A DNA stretch of 64,000 nt, taken from positions 308,001-372,000 of the forward strand of contig NC_003062.2 of NCBI RefSeq assembly GCF_000092025.1. The letters run 5' to 3'. Each line of letters starts with the position of its first letter. Position 1 is the stretch's first letter. The DNA comes from Agrobacterium fabrum str. C58 (GTDB lineage: Bacteria > Pseudomonadota > Alphaproteobacteria > Rhizobiales > Rhizobiaceae). Positions 1 to 8,832 of the stretch are shown here, in pieces. The notes beneath the pieces are model-generated. The model searched no databases. It had not been told where the DNA came from and saw only the letters and a list, made by a program, of their open reading frames with translations. The position numbers and the translations under genes were made by a program.

Positions 1-1040
1 ACAATCTTGCCGAAAACACCTTTCGTGGCAACGACACGCAGGTGGACGGCCTTTCGGTCAACGGCCCGCAGGCGGTCGCCGACCGTCTGCCGGAAAACGA
101 ACGCAAGGTCTTTGTCGAAGAGACGGAACTGGCGCTGGAAGCCTGCCGTCCTTTCGACCGTCAGGCGTTTCTCGAAGGTCATATGACGCCGGTGTTCTTC
201 GGTTCGGCACTGCGCAATTTCGGTGTGCGCGACCTCATCAATGCGCTGGGTGATTTCGCCCCGCCGCCGCGCGATCAGGTAGCGGATACCCGCGTCGTGC
301 ATGCGGCAGAAGACAAGATGACGGCTTTCGTCTTCAAAATTCAGGCCAATATGGACCCCAACCACCGCGACCGTATTGCCTTTGCCCGCATCTGCTCCGG
401 CAAGCTGGAGCGCGGCATGAAGGCGCGGTTGTCGCGTACCGGCAAGCTGATGGGGCTCACCGCGCCGCAATTCTTCTTCGCCTCGCAGCGTCAGTTGGCC
501 GATACCGCCTTTGCGGGCGATGTGGTCGGCATTCCCAACCACGGCACGCTGCGCATCGGCGATACGCTGACCGAGGGCGAAAACCTTGTCTTCCAGGGTG
601 TGCCGAACTTCTCGCCGGAAATCCTGCGCCGCGTGCGGCTGGAGGACGCCATGAAGGCGAAGAAGCTGAAGGAAGCGCTGCAGCAGATGGCGGAAGAGGG
701 CGTCGTACAGCTCTTCTCGCCGGAAGACGGTTCGCCCGCCATCGTCGGCGTCGTCGGCGCACTGCAGCTCGACGTGTTGAAGGAACGGCTGATGGGCGAA
801 TATGGCCTGCCGGTCTCGTTCGAAATGTCGCGCTTTTCGGTCTGCCGCTGGATTTCGTCGGATCAGCCGGCGGAGATGGACAAGTTCCTCAACGTCAAGC
901 GTGGTGATATCGCCCGCGATCTCGATGGCGATCCGGTGTTTCTGGCGCAGGACGCCTTCTCGCTGCGGTATGAATCCGAGCGGTTTCCGGCAATCAAGAT
1001 GGTCGCCATCAAGGAATATCACGTCGCCAAGGCGGCGTGA
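1..1040 (+). CDS. prfC: Peptide chain release factor 3 (RF3), 3' part
   Basis: The reading frame is open from the first complete codon at base 3, so the gene starts upstream of the window; the visible part is about 345 residues. RF3 is a translational GTPase that recycles RF1/RF2 from the ribosome after peptide release. The GTP-binding domain with its P-loop is almost entirely outside the window. What remains is the end of that domain, the beta-barrel domain II (from about KMTAFVFKIQANMDPNHRDR) and domain III (FSPEILRRVRLEDAMKAKK, then GVVGALQLDVLKERL), which match RF3 rather than EF-G. The first in-frame GTG at 42 is not a plausible start. The family is usually about 525-530 residues. It seems to be transcribed alone, with coaBC 69 bases downstream. 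Confidence 0.95.
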   Translation, partial: NLAENTFRGNDTQVDGLSVNGPQAVADRLPENERKVFVEETELALEACRPFDRQAFLEGHMTPVFFGSALRNFGVRDLINALGDFAPPPRDQVADTRVVHAAEDKMTAFVFKIQANMDPNHRDRIAFARICSGKLERGMKARLSRTGKLMGLTAPQFFFASQRQLADTAFAGDVVGIPNHGTLRIGDTLTEGENLVFQGVPNFSPEILRRVRLEDAMKAKKLKEALQQMAEEGVVQLFSPEDGSPAIVGVVGALQLDVLKERLMGEYGLPVSFEMSRFSVCRWISSDQPAEMDKFLNVKRGDIARDLDGDPVFLAQDAFSLRYESERFPAIKMVAIKEYHVAKAA

Positions 1041-1109
1041 TATCAGCCGGATTGCACTTTGAATGCCAAGGGCTTAGTTTCCCCGTAAACGGGAAACTGG
1101 TCCGGCATC

Positions 1110-2315
1110 ATGACGCTTTCAGGCAAACATATTCTCCTCATCATCTCCGGCGGCATCGCAGCCTATAAGAGCCTCGATCTCATCCGCCGCCTGAAAGAGC
1201 GCGGCGCGAAGGTGACACCTGTCATGACCAAGGGTGCTCAGGAATTCGTCACTCCGCTTGCCGTCGGCGCGCTTTCAGCCAGCAATGTCTTCACCGAGAT
1301 TTTTTCCAGGCAGGACGAGCAGGATGTCGGCCATATCAGGCTGGCGCGCGACTGCGATCTCGTGCTGGTGGCGCCCGCCACCGCCGATCTGATGGCGAAG
1401 ATGGCGAATGGCTTGGCTGACGATCTTGCCTCCGCAGTCCTTCTCGCGACGGATCGCAAGGTGCTTGTTGCACCGGCCATGAATCCGAAAATGTGGTCGG
1501 CAAAGCCAACGATGCGCAATGTCGAAACGCTGAAGAGGGATGGCGTGTTTTTCATCGGGCCCATGGCCGGCGAGATGGCGGAGACGGGCGAGGCTGGCCT
1601 TGGCCGCATGGCGGAGCCTTTGCAGATCGTCGAAGCCGTCTTATCGCTGCTGGATGGCAGCTCGAAGCCGCTCAAAGGCAAAACGGCGATCGTCACTTCC
1701 GGGCCTACGCATGAGCCGATCGATCCGGTGCGGTATATTGCCAACCGCTCTTCCGGCAAGCAGGGTCATGCCATCGCAGCGGCTCTCGCGGCACTGGGCG
1801 CGGAGGTCACGCTGGTTTCCGGCCCCGTCACCATCGCCGATCCCGCCGGGGTGACAACGATCCATGTCGAGCGCGCAGAAGAGATGCGCGATGCGGTGAT
1901 CTCTAGGCTTCCTGCGGATATCGCCGTCATGGTCGCCGCGGTTGCCGACTGGCGGGTGACAGGTTCCTCGGAACAAAAGATCAAGAAGCAGCCGGGCGAT
2001 GCGCCGCCGGCGCTGCAGCTGACGGAGAATCCGGATATTCTCAAGACCGTCGGCCACCATGAAAAGCGCCCCAGGGTGGTGGTGGGTTTCGCCGCCGAAA
2101 CGCAGGATGTGGAGAAAAACGGCCGCGCCAAGCTGGAGCGTAAGGGTGCGGATTATATCATCGCCAACGATGTATCGGCAGAAACCGGCATCATGGGCGG
2201 AGACCGCAACAGCGTGAAGATCATTTCGGCCGATGGTGTCGAGGCCTGGCCGGATCTCGACAAGGCGGAAGTCGCAAAACGTCTGGCAGCCCTTATCGCG
2301 GAGAAACTCGCATGA
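1110..2315 (+). CDS. coaBC: Bifunctional phosphopantothenoylcysteine decarboxylase / phosphopantothenate-cysteine ligase
   Basis: This cytosolic enzyme makes 4'-phosphopantetheine for coenzyme A. The ligase half joins cysteine to 4'-phosphopantothenate and the flavin-dependent half decarboxylates the product. At 401 residues it has the usual length. The N-terminal flavoprotein domain shows GGIAAYKSLDLIRRL, the active-site histidine in DVGHIRL and the PAMNPKMW motif. The C-terminal ligase domain starts near residue 187 with SGPTHEPIDPVRYIANRSSG and carries the lysine-rich KIKK segment. The stop overlaps the start of the next gene as ATGA, which suggests translational coupling with the MmcQ/YjbR gene. 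Confidence 0.97.
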   Translation: MTLSGKHILLIISGGIAAYKSLDLIRRLKERGAKVTPVMTKGAQEFVTPLAVGALSASNVFTEIFSRQDEQDVGHIRLARDCDLVLVAPATADLMAKMANGLADDLASAVLLATDRKVLVAPAMNPKMWSAKPTMRNVETLKRDGVFFIGPMAGEMAETGEAGLGRMAEPLQIVEAVLSLLDGSSKPLKGKTAIVTSGPTHEPIDPVRYIANRSSGKQGHAIAAALAALGAEVTLVSGPVTIADPAGVTTIHVERAEEMRDAVISRLPADIAVMVAAVADWRVTGSSEQKIKKQPGDAPPALQLTENPDILKTVGHHEKRPRVVVGFAAETQDVEKNGRAKLERKGADYIIANDVSAETGIMGGDRNSVKIISADGVEAWPDLDKAEVAKRLAALIAEKLA

Positions 2316-2686
2316 CCCTCTTTGATCGCAAGACATTCGACAGGGTGCTTGGCGAATGGCCGGGCGTGCGTTTCGTCGATCAATGGGATTCACATGTGGC
2401 CAAGGTGGGCGACAAGGTCTTTGCGGTGCTGGGCGAACGGGAAGACTGGCGGCTGGTGGTGAAATGCTCGGAAGAGAGTTTTGAAATCCTCACCTCGCTT
2501 GAGGGCATCGCTCAGGCACCATATTTCGCCAAACGCAAATGGATATCGATTGGCGATCATTCCCCGCTCGAACAGGAAGAACTGGAGCACTATGTGCGCC
2601 GCTCCTATGAGCTTGTCGCAGCCGGCCTGACAAAAAAACTGCGGGGCGAACTGGGCATCGTGATCGATAACGCGCCCCGCCTATAA
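2312..2686 (+). CDS. MmcQ/YjbR family protein
   Basis: A 124-residue protein with the CyaY-like alpha/beta fold of the MmcQ/YjbR family, recognised by the WRLVVKCSEE core followed by an Y(F)AKRKWISI segment and a C-terminal helix with YVRRSYELV. Some members are described as DNA-binding, but the molecular role of the family is not established and I do not assign one. It overlaps coaBC by four bases (ATGA). The stop codon lies eight bases from the end of the convergent desaturase gene. Confidence 0.85.
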   Translation: MTLFDRKTFDRVLGEWPGVRFVDQWDSHVAKVGDKVFAVLGEREDWRLVVKCSEESFEILTSLEGIAQAPYFAKRKWISIGDHSPLEQEELEHYVRRSYELVAAGLTKKLRGELGIVIDNAPRL

Positions 2687-2693
2687 TTTGCCG

Positions 2694-3608
2694 TCAGCTT
2701 ACCTTCTTGTCCTTACCGATGATCTGGCGGACGCCTTCTTTGGTGAAGGGCTGCAACAGTTGCGGCACAAACCCCTTGGCGATCTCGCCCTTGATGCCGA
2801 TATCGGTGGAAGAGGGCCTATCGGGGTTATGATAGGACCCGAACAGGATATCGAAGATGACGAGGTTCTCGCCGTAATTGGTATTGCCTTCCGGAAGCTG
2901 CTTCGAATGGTGCCAGCGGTGCAGGCGCGGGGTGCTGAAGATATAGTCGAGCAGCCCCGTTTTCATATCGACGTTGCAATGGGTCAAGATACCGATGAAC
3001 GCGGTCACCGCACCCAGCCACCAGAAGACCTGAAGCGGCGCACCCATGAAATAGAGCGGAATCTGGCTGAGCGTGATCTTGAACAGGGAATCGGCCACAT
3101 GGAACCGACCGGTATTTACGACCCAGAGCCGCACGACGCTGTGATGCAGCGCATGGAAGCGCCAGAAGAACACGGTTTCATGCGCGATGCGATGGGCCCA
3201 GTAGAGACCGAATTCGGCAATCGTCACCGCAAGCGCGACCTGAACGATGACAGGCAGGTGAGACGGCCACAGGTCGAAACGCATGGCCGCCAGCGGCTGC
3301 AGCACATTGGCGGCCAGCATCGGGAAGATTGCCGCGGCGGCGGCAGCGAGCTGCACGAGCCCCTTCGTCAAAAGCGTGTGACCGATGCTGGTCATGGTCT
3401 CGCCGTCACCCTCAAGCCATTCGACTTCATAGGGAATATAGCGCTCGAGAAGAAACAGGCTCAGAACCGCGCCGGCGTAAACAGCCAGAAACGCAGCGAT
3501 CGGATGGCTGCCCGCGAAAGCGAAATAGGATCCCGCGAGGCCGCCGCCAAATACGAGTGGCCACGAAGAATAGGAAAGGGCCTGTTTTATTACCTGCGCT
3601 TTTGCCAT
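2694..3608 (-). CDS. Sterol desaturase / fatty acid hydroxylase family membrane protein
   Basis: An integral membrane di-iron enzyme of the fatty acid hydroxylase superfamily. Counting from the upstream ATG at 3635, the histidine clusters are HRIAH (148-152), HALHH (161-165), an isolated His near 219 and HRWHH (239-243), the classical metal ligands. Several hydrophobic segments lie before and between them. The substrate cannot be read from sequence; a membrane lipid, hopanoid or carotenoid is possible. I use the ATG giving MAKAQ, nine codons inside, because GGGA lies about 10 bases before it; the alternative ATG at 3635 overlaps the upstream small gene as ATGA. It is probably cotranscribed with that gene and convergent to the mmcQ-like gene. 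Confidence 0.85.
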   Translation of the reverse strand: MAKAQVIKQALSYSSWPLVFGGGLAGSYFAFAGSHPIAAFLAVYAGAVLSLFLLERYIPYEVEWLEGDGETMTSIGHTLLTKGLVQLAAAAAAIFPMLAANVLQPLAAMRFDLWPSHLPVIVQVALAVTIAEFGLYWAHRIAHETVFFWRFHALHHSVVRLWVVNTGRFHVADSLFKITLSQIPLYFMGAPLQVFWWLGAVTAFIGILTHCNVDMKTGLLDYIFSTPRLHRWHHSKQLPEGNTNYGENLVIFDILFGSYHNPDRPSSTDIGIKGEIAKGFVPQLLQPFTKEGVRQIIGKDKKVS

Positions 3609-3631
3609 GAATTTCAATTCCCGTCCGGCAA

Positions 3632-3937
3632 TCATCTACCATTCAACCAGCGATGCAACTCTCCGCAGGATCGCGGTTGCCCGTCGCTGACGCGCCCGTC
3701 CCTGCATGGATCGGTGCGAAGTGGCCGCATCGGCCGATAATAGTCCCATTCCCTTCGATCATACCTGTCGCTGCGTCGCAATTCCCGTCTCACCTCGTCG
3801 CAACTGCGTGGTATTCCATCATTTATGCTACCGTCCGTACAGGGATCGTAGACCCTGTGTTGCGCCATCGCTTCCGGCACTGCGACCGGTTGAAGACTGA
3901 AGAATAGCGAGCCAACCAGAAGTGTTAACAATCGCAT
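3632..3937 (-). CDS. Small secreted protein with a duplicated DPCxDG...PRSC motif
   Basis: I do not recognise this 101-residue protein. It begins with a signal peptide (hydrophobic residues 3-20, likely cleavage after AMA near residue 25). The mature part holds two copies of one motif, at residues 31-54 and 76-99: DPC, then DG, a second DG, then P-R-S-C and an amphipathic end. Each copy has two cysteines (33/46 and 78/91), so one disulfide per repeat is plausible. A basic, tyrosine-rich linker separates them. AGGTGG precedes the ATG with good spacing. It sits directly upstream of the desaturase-like gene on the same strand. A periplasmic or secreted location is inference; no function is assigned. 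Confidence 0.7.
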   Translation of the reverse strand: MRLLTLLVGSLFFSLQPVAVPEAMAQHRVYDPCTDGSINDGIPRSCDEVRRELRRSDRYDRREWDYYRPMRPLRTDPCRDGRVSDGQPRSCGELHRWLNGR

Positions 3938-4079
3938 CGGCCACCTGTTTCGTTGAGAAGATCAGGTCACTATTCTTCGTATATTGCATGAGCATGGCAT
4001 GCGGTCGTTACGTCTGCTTAATAGGCGGTTTTTTTGATAACTGAGGCGCCTGGCGGTCACGCCGGGCACCTTCACGTTC

Positions 4080-5654
4080 TTAGCTGATTCGGATGGCAAT
4101 ATAGAGAAGCGTCAGCGCAATCACCCAGAGCGCAATCCGCCCCCATTTGGTATGGCGCGCTTCCGCTTTGCCGATGGCTTCCGCCGTCTGCGCGTCAAAA
4201 CGCAGGCCGTTTTCGCTCATATACATCAGTTCGGAATGCAGCTTCTCGGTCTTGGCGGCGATCTCGGGCACTGCTTCGGCGAGCTTGAGTGCCGCCTTCA
4301 CGCCGTCCTTCAGATCGGTGGCGATGCGTTTGGGACCGAGATTGTCACGGATCCAGCCGCCGACGACCGGATCGGCCGCCTTCCACATATTGAAGCGCGG
4401 ATTGAGCATGCGCGACACGCCTTCCACCACCACCATGGTCTTTTGCAGCATCACCAGTTCCGGCCGCGTTTCCATGTCGAAAAGCTCGGTCACTTCGAAC
4501 AGCAGAGTCAGGAGCTTGCCCATCGAGATCGTCTCGGCCGGCTGGCCGTGGATTGGTTCGCCAATGGCGCGGATCGCCTGGGCGAAGCTGGCCTTGTCGT
4601 GATGGCCCGGCACGTAACCGGCCTCGAAATGCACTTCCGCCACCCGCATGTAGTCACGCGTGATGAAGCCATAGAGGATTTCGGCAAGGAAGCGGCGTTC
4701 CTTTTTGCCGAGCCGACCGGCAATGCCCATATCCACGGCGACGATCTCGCCCTTCGCATCGACGAAGAGGTTGCCGGGATGCATGTCGGCATGGAAAAAA
4801 CCGTCGCGCAGCGTATGCCGCAGGAAGGACTGGATCAGCGTATCGGCCAGCTTGTTCAGGTCGTGGCCGGCTGCCTTCAGTCCCTCGATATCCGACATCT
4901 TGACGCCGTCGATCCATTCCATGGTGACGACGTCGCGGCCGGTGCGTTCCCAATCCACTTCGGGAACACGGAAGCCGGGATCTTGTCTGGTATTTTCCGC
5001 AAGTTCGGAAAGTGCGGCGGCCTCGAGCCGCAGATCCATCTCGATCTTGGTCGTCTGCTCCAGCGTGCGTGTCACTTCCACCGGCCGCAGGCGACGGGCG
5101 GAGCGAACGAAACGCTGCTGCAGGTCGGCAATCAGATACATCGCCTCGAGATCGTTCTGGAAACGCTGACGCACGCCGGGTCGAATGACCTTGACGGCCA
5201 CCTTGCGCGGTCCCTTTGGTGTATCCACCATGGCCGGGTGCACCTGGGCGATGGAGGCGGCGGCGATCGGGTCGCCGAATTCTCTATAAAGCTCCGAAAT
5301 TGATCGTCCGAGCGAACCTTCGATATTGGCCTTCGCCGCAGCGGCCGGGAAAAAAGCCATGCGGTCCTGAAGGCTCGCAAGATCGTCGGCGAAATCGGCG
5401 CCCACCACATCCGGCCGGGTGGCCAGAAACTGGCCCATCTTCACATAGGAAGGCCCAAGCCGCTCGACCGCCACGGCTAGCCGGTCGCTGCGCTGCGCCC
5501 GTTTTGCCTTGCTGCGGGCGAAAGGTTTCAGCGCGGCTTTCAACAATTGTGCCGGGGCAGGCAGGTCATCGGACGGCAAAGCCAGCACGACGCCTTCGCG
5601 CACGAGAACCCAGCCAACCCTAGCGAGGCGGAAATATGCGCCCAAAGTACTCAT
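4080..5654 (-). CDS. ubiB: ABC1/UbiB-family atypical kinase for ubiquinone biosynthesis
   Basis: A 524-residue UbiB protein, an atypical protein-kinase-like ATPase anchored in the inner membrane and needed for aerobic coenzyme Q biosynthesis. Visible family features are the KxGQ motif (SYVKMGQFLATRPD), the alanine-rich nucleotide loop AAASIAQVHPA, the VAVKVIRPG lysine, the catalytic-loop motif HADMHPGN and the DMG metal-binding triplet. A single hydrophobic segment closes the protein (about residues 505-524), the expected membrane anchor. It lies 36 bases downstream of ubiE on the same strand, forming a ubiquinone pair. Confidence 0.96.
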   Translation of the reverse strand: MSTLGAYFRLARVGWVLVREGVVLALPSDDLPAPAQLLKAALKPFARSKAKRAQRSDRLAVAVERLGPSYVKMGQFLATRPDVVGADFADDLASLQDRMAFFPAAAAKANIEGSLGRSISELYREFGDPIAAASIAQVHPAMVDTPKGPRKVAVKVIRPGVRQRFQNDLEAMYLIADLQQRFVRSARRLRPVEVTRTLEQTTKIEMDLRLEAAALSELAENTRQDPGFRVPEVDWERTGRDVVTMEWIDGVKMSDIEGLKAAGHDLNKLADTLIQSFLRHTLRDGFFHADMHPGNLFVDAKGEIVAVDMGIAGRLGKKERRFLAEILYGFITRDYMRVAEVHFEAGYVPGHHDKASFAQAIRAIGEPIHGQPAETISMGKLLTLLFEVTELFDMETRPELVMLQKTMVVVEGVSRMLNPRFNMWKAADPVVGGWIRDNLGPKRIATDLKDGVKAALKLAEAVPEIAAKTEKLHSELMYMSENGLRFDAQTAEAIGKAEARHTKWGRIALWVIALTLLYIAIRIS

Positions 5655-5690
5655 GCTTATGCTTGTCTCCTGCGTCTGCCGGGCATGGTC

Positions 5691-6470
5691 TTAAAGCTTC
5701 CAGCCGGAATGCAGGGCGGCGATGCCGCCGGTATAATTGGTATAGGTGACGCGGGAAAAGCCGGCAGTACGGATCATCGTTGCAAAATCCTCCTGATTGG
5801 GGAATTTGCGGATCGACTCGACCAGATATTGATAGGGCTCGGCATCGCCGGTGATCATCTTGCCGAATTGCGGAATGGCGTTGAACGACCAGGCATCATA
5901 GACGCGGTCGAGCAGCGGCATGTCGACTTCGGAAAATTCCAGCACCAGCAGCCGTCCGCCGCGTTTCAGCACGCGGTAGGCCTCCTTCAGCGCCACATCG
6001 ATGCGCGGCACATTGCGAATGCCGAAGGCGACCGTATAGGCGTCGAATGTATTCGCCTCGAAGGGCAGCTCCTCGGCATTGGCCTCGACGAAGGTCAGAT
6101 TGTCGGAAAGCTTCTTTTTCGCAGCGCGTTCCTCGCCCACAGCCAGCATCGAGCCGTTGATATCGAGAACGGTGGCATGCGCCAGACGGTTGGAGGCTTC
6201 GATGATACGGAAGGCGACATCGCCAGTGCCGCCCGCCACGTCCAGAATCTTGTAGGAAGGATCCTTGCGCGGCGAAAGCGCGGAGACCATGGCGTCCTTC
6301 CACAGCCGGTGCAGGCCGGCCGACATCACGTCATTCATAATGTCGTAGCGCTTGGCCACCTTATGGAAGACTTCATTGACCAGCCCCTGCTTCTTGCCTT
6401 CATCCACCTTGTGAAAGCCATAGGACGTTTCCATGCCACCTTCTGCGGTCGTACGGGCGTCAGTCATCAT
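5691..6470 (-). CDS. ubiE: Demethylmenaquinone/2-methoxy-6-polyprenyl-1,4-benzoquinol methyltransferase
   Basis: A 259-residue class I SAM-dependent C-methyltransferase of ubiquinone (and, where present, menaquinone) synthesis. The SAM-binding glycine motif is [15 protein letters not shown]; the family signature segments FGIRNV and [17 protein letters not shown] follow. The N-terminus contains the typical [20 protein letters not shown] stretch. Length is normal. It is the first gene of the ubiE-ubiB unit and is divergent from mutM, with a 140-base intergenic region that must hold both promoters. No quinone specificity can be decided from sequence alone. Confidence 0.97.
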   Translation of the reverse strand: MMTDARTTAEGGMETSYGFHKVDEGKKQGLVNEVFHKVAKRYDIMNDVMSAGLHRLWKDAMVSALSPRKDPSYKILDVAGGTGDVAFRIIEASNRLAHATVLDINGSMLAVGEERAAKKKLSDNLTFVEANAEELPFEANTFDAYTVAFGIRNVPRIDVALKEAYRVLKRGGRLLVLEFSEVDMPLLDRVYDAWSFNAIPQFGKMITGDAEPYQYLVESIRKFPNQEDFATMIRTAGFSRVTYTNYTGGIAALHSGWKL

Positions 6471-6610
6471 CTGTCTCCATATTTATTGCGTGGCGGACCA
6501 TAGCGGAAACGCCATGGCAACGCTATCTGTTGCCGCATCGCCTGGGCGCGACATTTCGCGTGCACTGTATAGACCACATGGTCCTAACGATAAACTGCCG
6601 GATAAGCCAG

Positions 6611-7507
6611 ATGCCAGAATTGCCAGAAGTCGAAACCGTCAGACGAGGCCTCGCACCCGCCATGGAAGGCGCAAGGGTCCGCAAGCTCCATCTTGGCCGC
6701 CCGGATCTGCGGTTTCCGTTTCCAGCGGATTTCGCGGGGCTGATCGAAGGAAAAACGATCATCTCGCTTGGGCGCAGGGCGAAATATCTTCTCATCGAGC
6801 TGGAGGACGGGCTGACGATCGTGTCCCATCTCGGCATGTCCGGCTCGTTCCGCATCGAGGCGGAAAAGGGAGAGGGCGGCGAAGCGCCCGGCGCCTTTCA
6901 TTATGCCCGCTCGAAAGACGGCAAGCATGACCATGTCGTCTTTCATCTGGATAAAGGAGAGGAGCGCGTCTGCGTCATCTATAATGATCCGCGCCGCTTC
7001 GGCTTCATGCATCTGGTGGAGCGCAACAAGCTCGACCTCTATCCCGCCTTTGCCGAGCTTGGGCCCGAACCGACCGGCAATGCGCTGAGCGCGGATTATC
7101 TGGCGAGCCGGTTCGAGGGCAAAAGCCAGCCACTGAAAAGCACGCTGCTGGATCAGAAGATCATTGCCGGGCTGGGCAATATCTATGTCTGCGAGGCGCT
7201 TTGGCGCGCCCATCTTTCTCCCTTGCGGGCGGCGGGAACGCTGGTGACGACACGTGGCAAACCGAAAGCGCAGCTCATCGATCTGACGGAGAAAATCCGT
7301 GATGTGATCGCCGATGCGATTGCCGCCGGCGGCTCCTCCCTGCGCGACCATATACAGACGGATGGAACGCTCGGTTATTTCCAGCATTCCTTTTCGGTCT
7401 ACGATCAGGAAGGCCAGCCTTGCCGGACACCCGGCTGCGGGGGTACGGTTGAAAGGGTGGTGCAGGCCGGTCGTTCGACATTCTATTGCGCCGCCTGCCA
7501 GAAATAG
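6611..7507 (+). CDS. mutM: Formamidopyrimidine-DNA glycosylase (Fpg)
   Basis: A base-excision repair bifunctional glycosylase/AP lyase that removes 8-oxoguanine and formamidopyrimidines. The ATG at 6611 is chosen because the mature protein must start with the catalytic proline: the N-terminus reads [21 protein letters not shown] gives the conserved lysine hairpin, [12 protein letters not shown] the helix-two-turn-helix, and the C-terminus a four-cysteine zinc finger ([10 protein letters not shown] ... FYCAACQK). Length is 298 residues, normal for the family. The frame is open further upstream but has no support there. It is 34 bases ahead of an enoyl-CoA hydratase and divergent from ubiE. Confidence 0.97.
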   Translation: MPELPEVETVRRGLAPAMEGARVRKLHLGRPDLRFPFPADFAGLIEGKTIISLGRRAKYLLIELEDGLTIVSHLGMSGSFRIEAEKGEGGEAPGAFHYARSKDGKHDHVVFHLDKGEERVCVIYNDPRRFGFMHLVERNKLDLYPAFAELGPEPTGNALSADYLASRFEGKSQPLKSTLLDQKIIAGLGNIYVCEALWRAHLSPLRAAGTLVTTRGKPKAQLIDLTEKIRDVIADAIAAGGSSLRDHIQTDGTLGYFQHSFSVYDQEGQPCRTPGCGGTVERVVQAGRSTFYCAACQK

Positions 7508-7541
7508 CGGTGCTGCAAATTACGGAGAAGGGGAGATTGCC

Positions 7542-8315
7542 GTGGACTATGAAATGATACTGGTCGAGAAGCGCGATGAGGTGGGCGTCATCACGCTCAA
7601 CCGCCCCAAGGTGCTCAACGCCCTCAATTCGGTGCTTCTGAAAGAGCTGCGGCACATTCTGTCTTCTTTCTCAGCCGATGATTCCATCGGCGCCATCATC
7701 ATCACCGGCTCGGAAAAGGCATTTGCGGCCGGCGCCGACATCAAGGAAATGCAGGGGCTGGATTTCGTCGATGCCTATGTGGGCGATTTCCTGGGTGGCT
7801 GGGATGAGGTTGCGGCCACACGCAAGCCTGTTATTGCCGCTGTTTCCGGTTTTGCGCTCGGCGGCGGCTGCGAGCTGGCGATGATGTGCGATTTCATTAT
7901 CGCTTCGGACACGGCGAAGTTCGGCCAGCCGGAAATCACCCTCGGCGTCATTCCCGGCATGGGCGGATCGCAGCGGCTGACGCGGGCGGTGGGCAAGGCG
8001 AAGGCCATGGACCTCGTTCTGACCGGCCGCATGATGGATGCGGCGGAAGCCGAGCGCGCCGGCCTCGTATCGCGTATCGTGCCGGCTGCAGATCTCATGG
8101 AGGTGGCGGTGGAAGCTGCGACCCGCATTGCCTCGCTGTCGCGTGCTTCCGTGCTCATGGCCAAGGAAAGCGTCAACCGCTCCTTCGAGGTGCCGCTCGC
8201 CGAGGGGCTGAGATATGAACGGCGTGCCTTCCAGTCGCTCTTTGCGACGGAGGATCAGAAGGAGGGCATGGCGGCCTTCGTTGAAAAGCGCAAACCCGCT
8301 TTCCGGAATCGCTAA
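7542..8315 (+). CDS. Enoyl-CoA hydratase
   Basis: A 257-residue crotonase-family enzyme that hydrates trans-2-enoyl-CoA, most likely in fatty-acid beta-oxidation. The oxyanion-hole and CoA-binding segments are [10 protein letters not shown] and [15 protein letters not shown]; the catalytic glutamate pair is in this region and in [14 protein letters not shown]. The C-terminus [15 protein letters not shown] is typical of short-chain enoyl-CoA hydratases. I choose the GTG at 7542 because it gives the family N-terminus ([22 protein letters not shown]) and is preceded by GGAGAAGGGGAG. The frame is open upstream into mutM but that is not coding. The exact chain-length preference is unknown. Confidence 0.93.
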   Translation: MDYEMILVEKRDEVGVITLNRPKVLNALNSVLLKELRHILSSFSADDSIGAIIITGSEKAFAAGADIKEMQGLDFVDAYVGDFLGGWDEVAATRKPVIAAVSGFALGGGCELAMMCDFIIASDTAKFGQPEITLGVIPGMGGSQRLTRAVGKAKAMDLVLTGRMMDAAEAERAGLVSRIVPAADLMEVAVEAATRIASLSRASVLMAKESVNRSFEVPLAEGLRYERRAFQSLFATEDQKEGMAAFVEKRKPAFRNR

Positions 8316-8352
8316 GGATTCGGAATATCGGCGCTTTTAAGCGTTTTGCGCG

Positions 8353-8381
8353 TTGACGGGGGTGCGCTTTAGCGGTATATG
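8353..8381 (+). promoter_or_regulatory. Candidate sigma-70 promoter of rpsT
   Basis: TTGACG (8353-8358) and TATATG (8376-8381) are separated by exactly 17 bases, close to the rhizobial housekeeping consensus. It would give rpsT a leader of about 120 bases. Seen in sequence; activity is inferred. Confidence 0.65.
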
Positions 8382-8510
8382 CCCGCCCACGGTTAAGGAA
8401 AGCCATCCGGCTTGTCCGAAATTACTCCCGCATTCTTGGGTTACGTGAGGTCGTCGAACGACCCGATCCTCTGGTTGCGGAATTTGGTTTGAATTCGAAG
8501 AGAGGCATAC

Positions 8511-8777
8511 ATGGCCAATACAACTTCGGCGAAAAAGGCGACCCGCAAGATCGCTCGCCGTACCGCAGTCAACAAGGCTCGCCGTTCGCGCGTTCGCGGC
8601 TTCATCCGCAAGGTCGAGGAAGCAATCGCTACCGGCGATCTGGCAGTCGCCACCGAAGCTCTGAAGGCAGCTCAGCCTGAGATCCAGCGCGCAGCAACGC
8701 GTGGCGTTCTGCACGGCAACACCGCATCCCGCAAGGTGTCGCGTCTTGCCCAGCGCGTTAAGGCTCTTTCCGCCTAA
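8511..8777 (+). CDS. rpsT: 30S ribosomal protein S20
   Basis: An 88-residue, highly basic, helical protein that binds 16S rRNA and is needed for 30S assembly. The start [22 protein letters not shown] and the segment [15 protein letters not shown] are characteristic. GAGAGG lies upstream of the ATG. It stands alone between a strong candidate promoter and a strong terminator, so it is probably monocistronic. The rpsT-dnaA neighbourhood is conserved in Rhizobiales. Confidence 0.98.
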   Translation: MANTTSAKKATRKIARRTAVNKARRSRVRGFIRKVEEAIATGDLAVATEALKAAQPEIQRAATRGVLHGNTASRKVSRLAQRVKALSA

Positions 8778-8802
8778 TCCGGCTAATCACAATTAACTAT
8801 TC

Positions 8803-8832
8803 AAAAAGCCTGGTCTTTTGACCGGGCTTTTT
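8803..8832 (+). terminator. Rho-independent terminator of rpsT
   Basis: AAAAAGCC pairs with GGCTTTTT and an inner GGT pairs with ACC, around a short loop, followed by the U-tract. It begins 25 bases after the rpsT stop. Confidence 0.85.

Noticed and set aside
2688..3740. 350-codon open frame on the plus strand over the desaturase gene
   Set aside because: The minus-strand frame has the full set of histidine motifs and membrane segments; the plus frame is charged shadow sequence.
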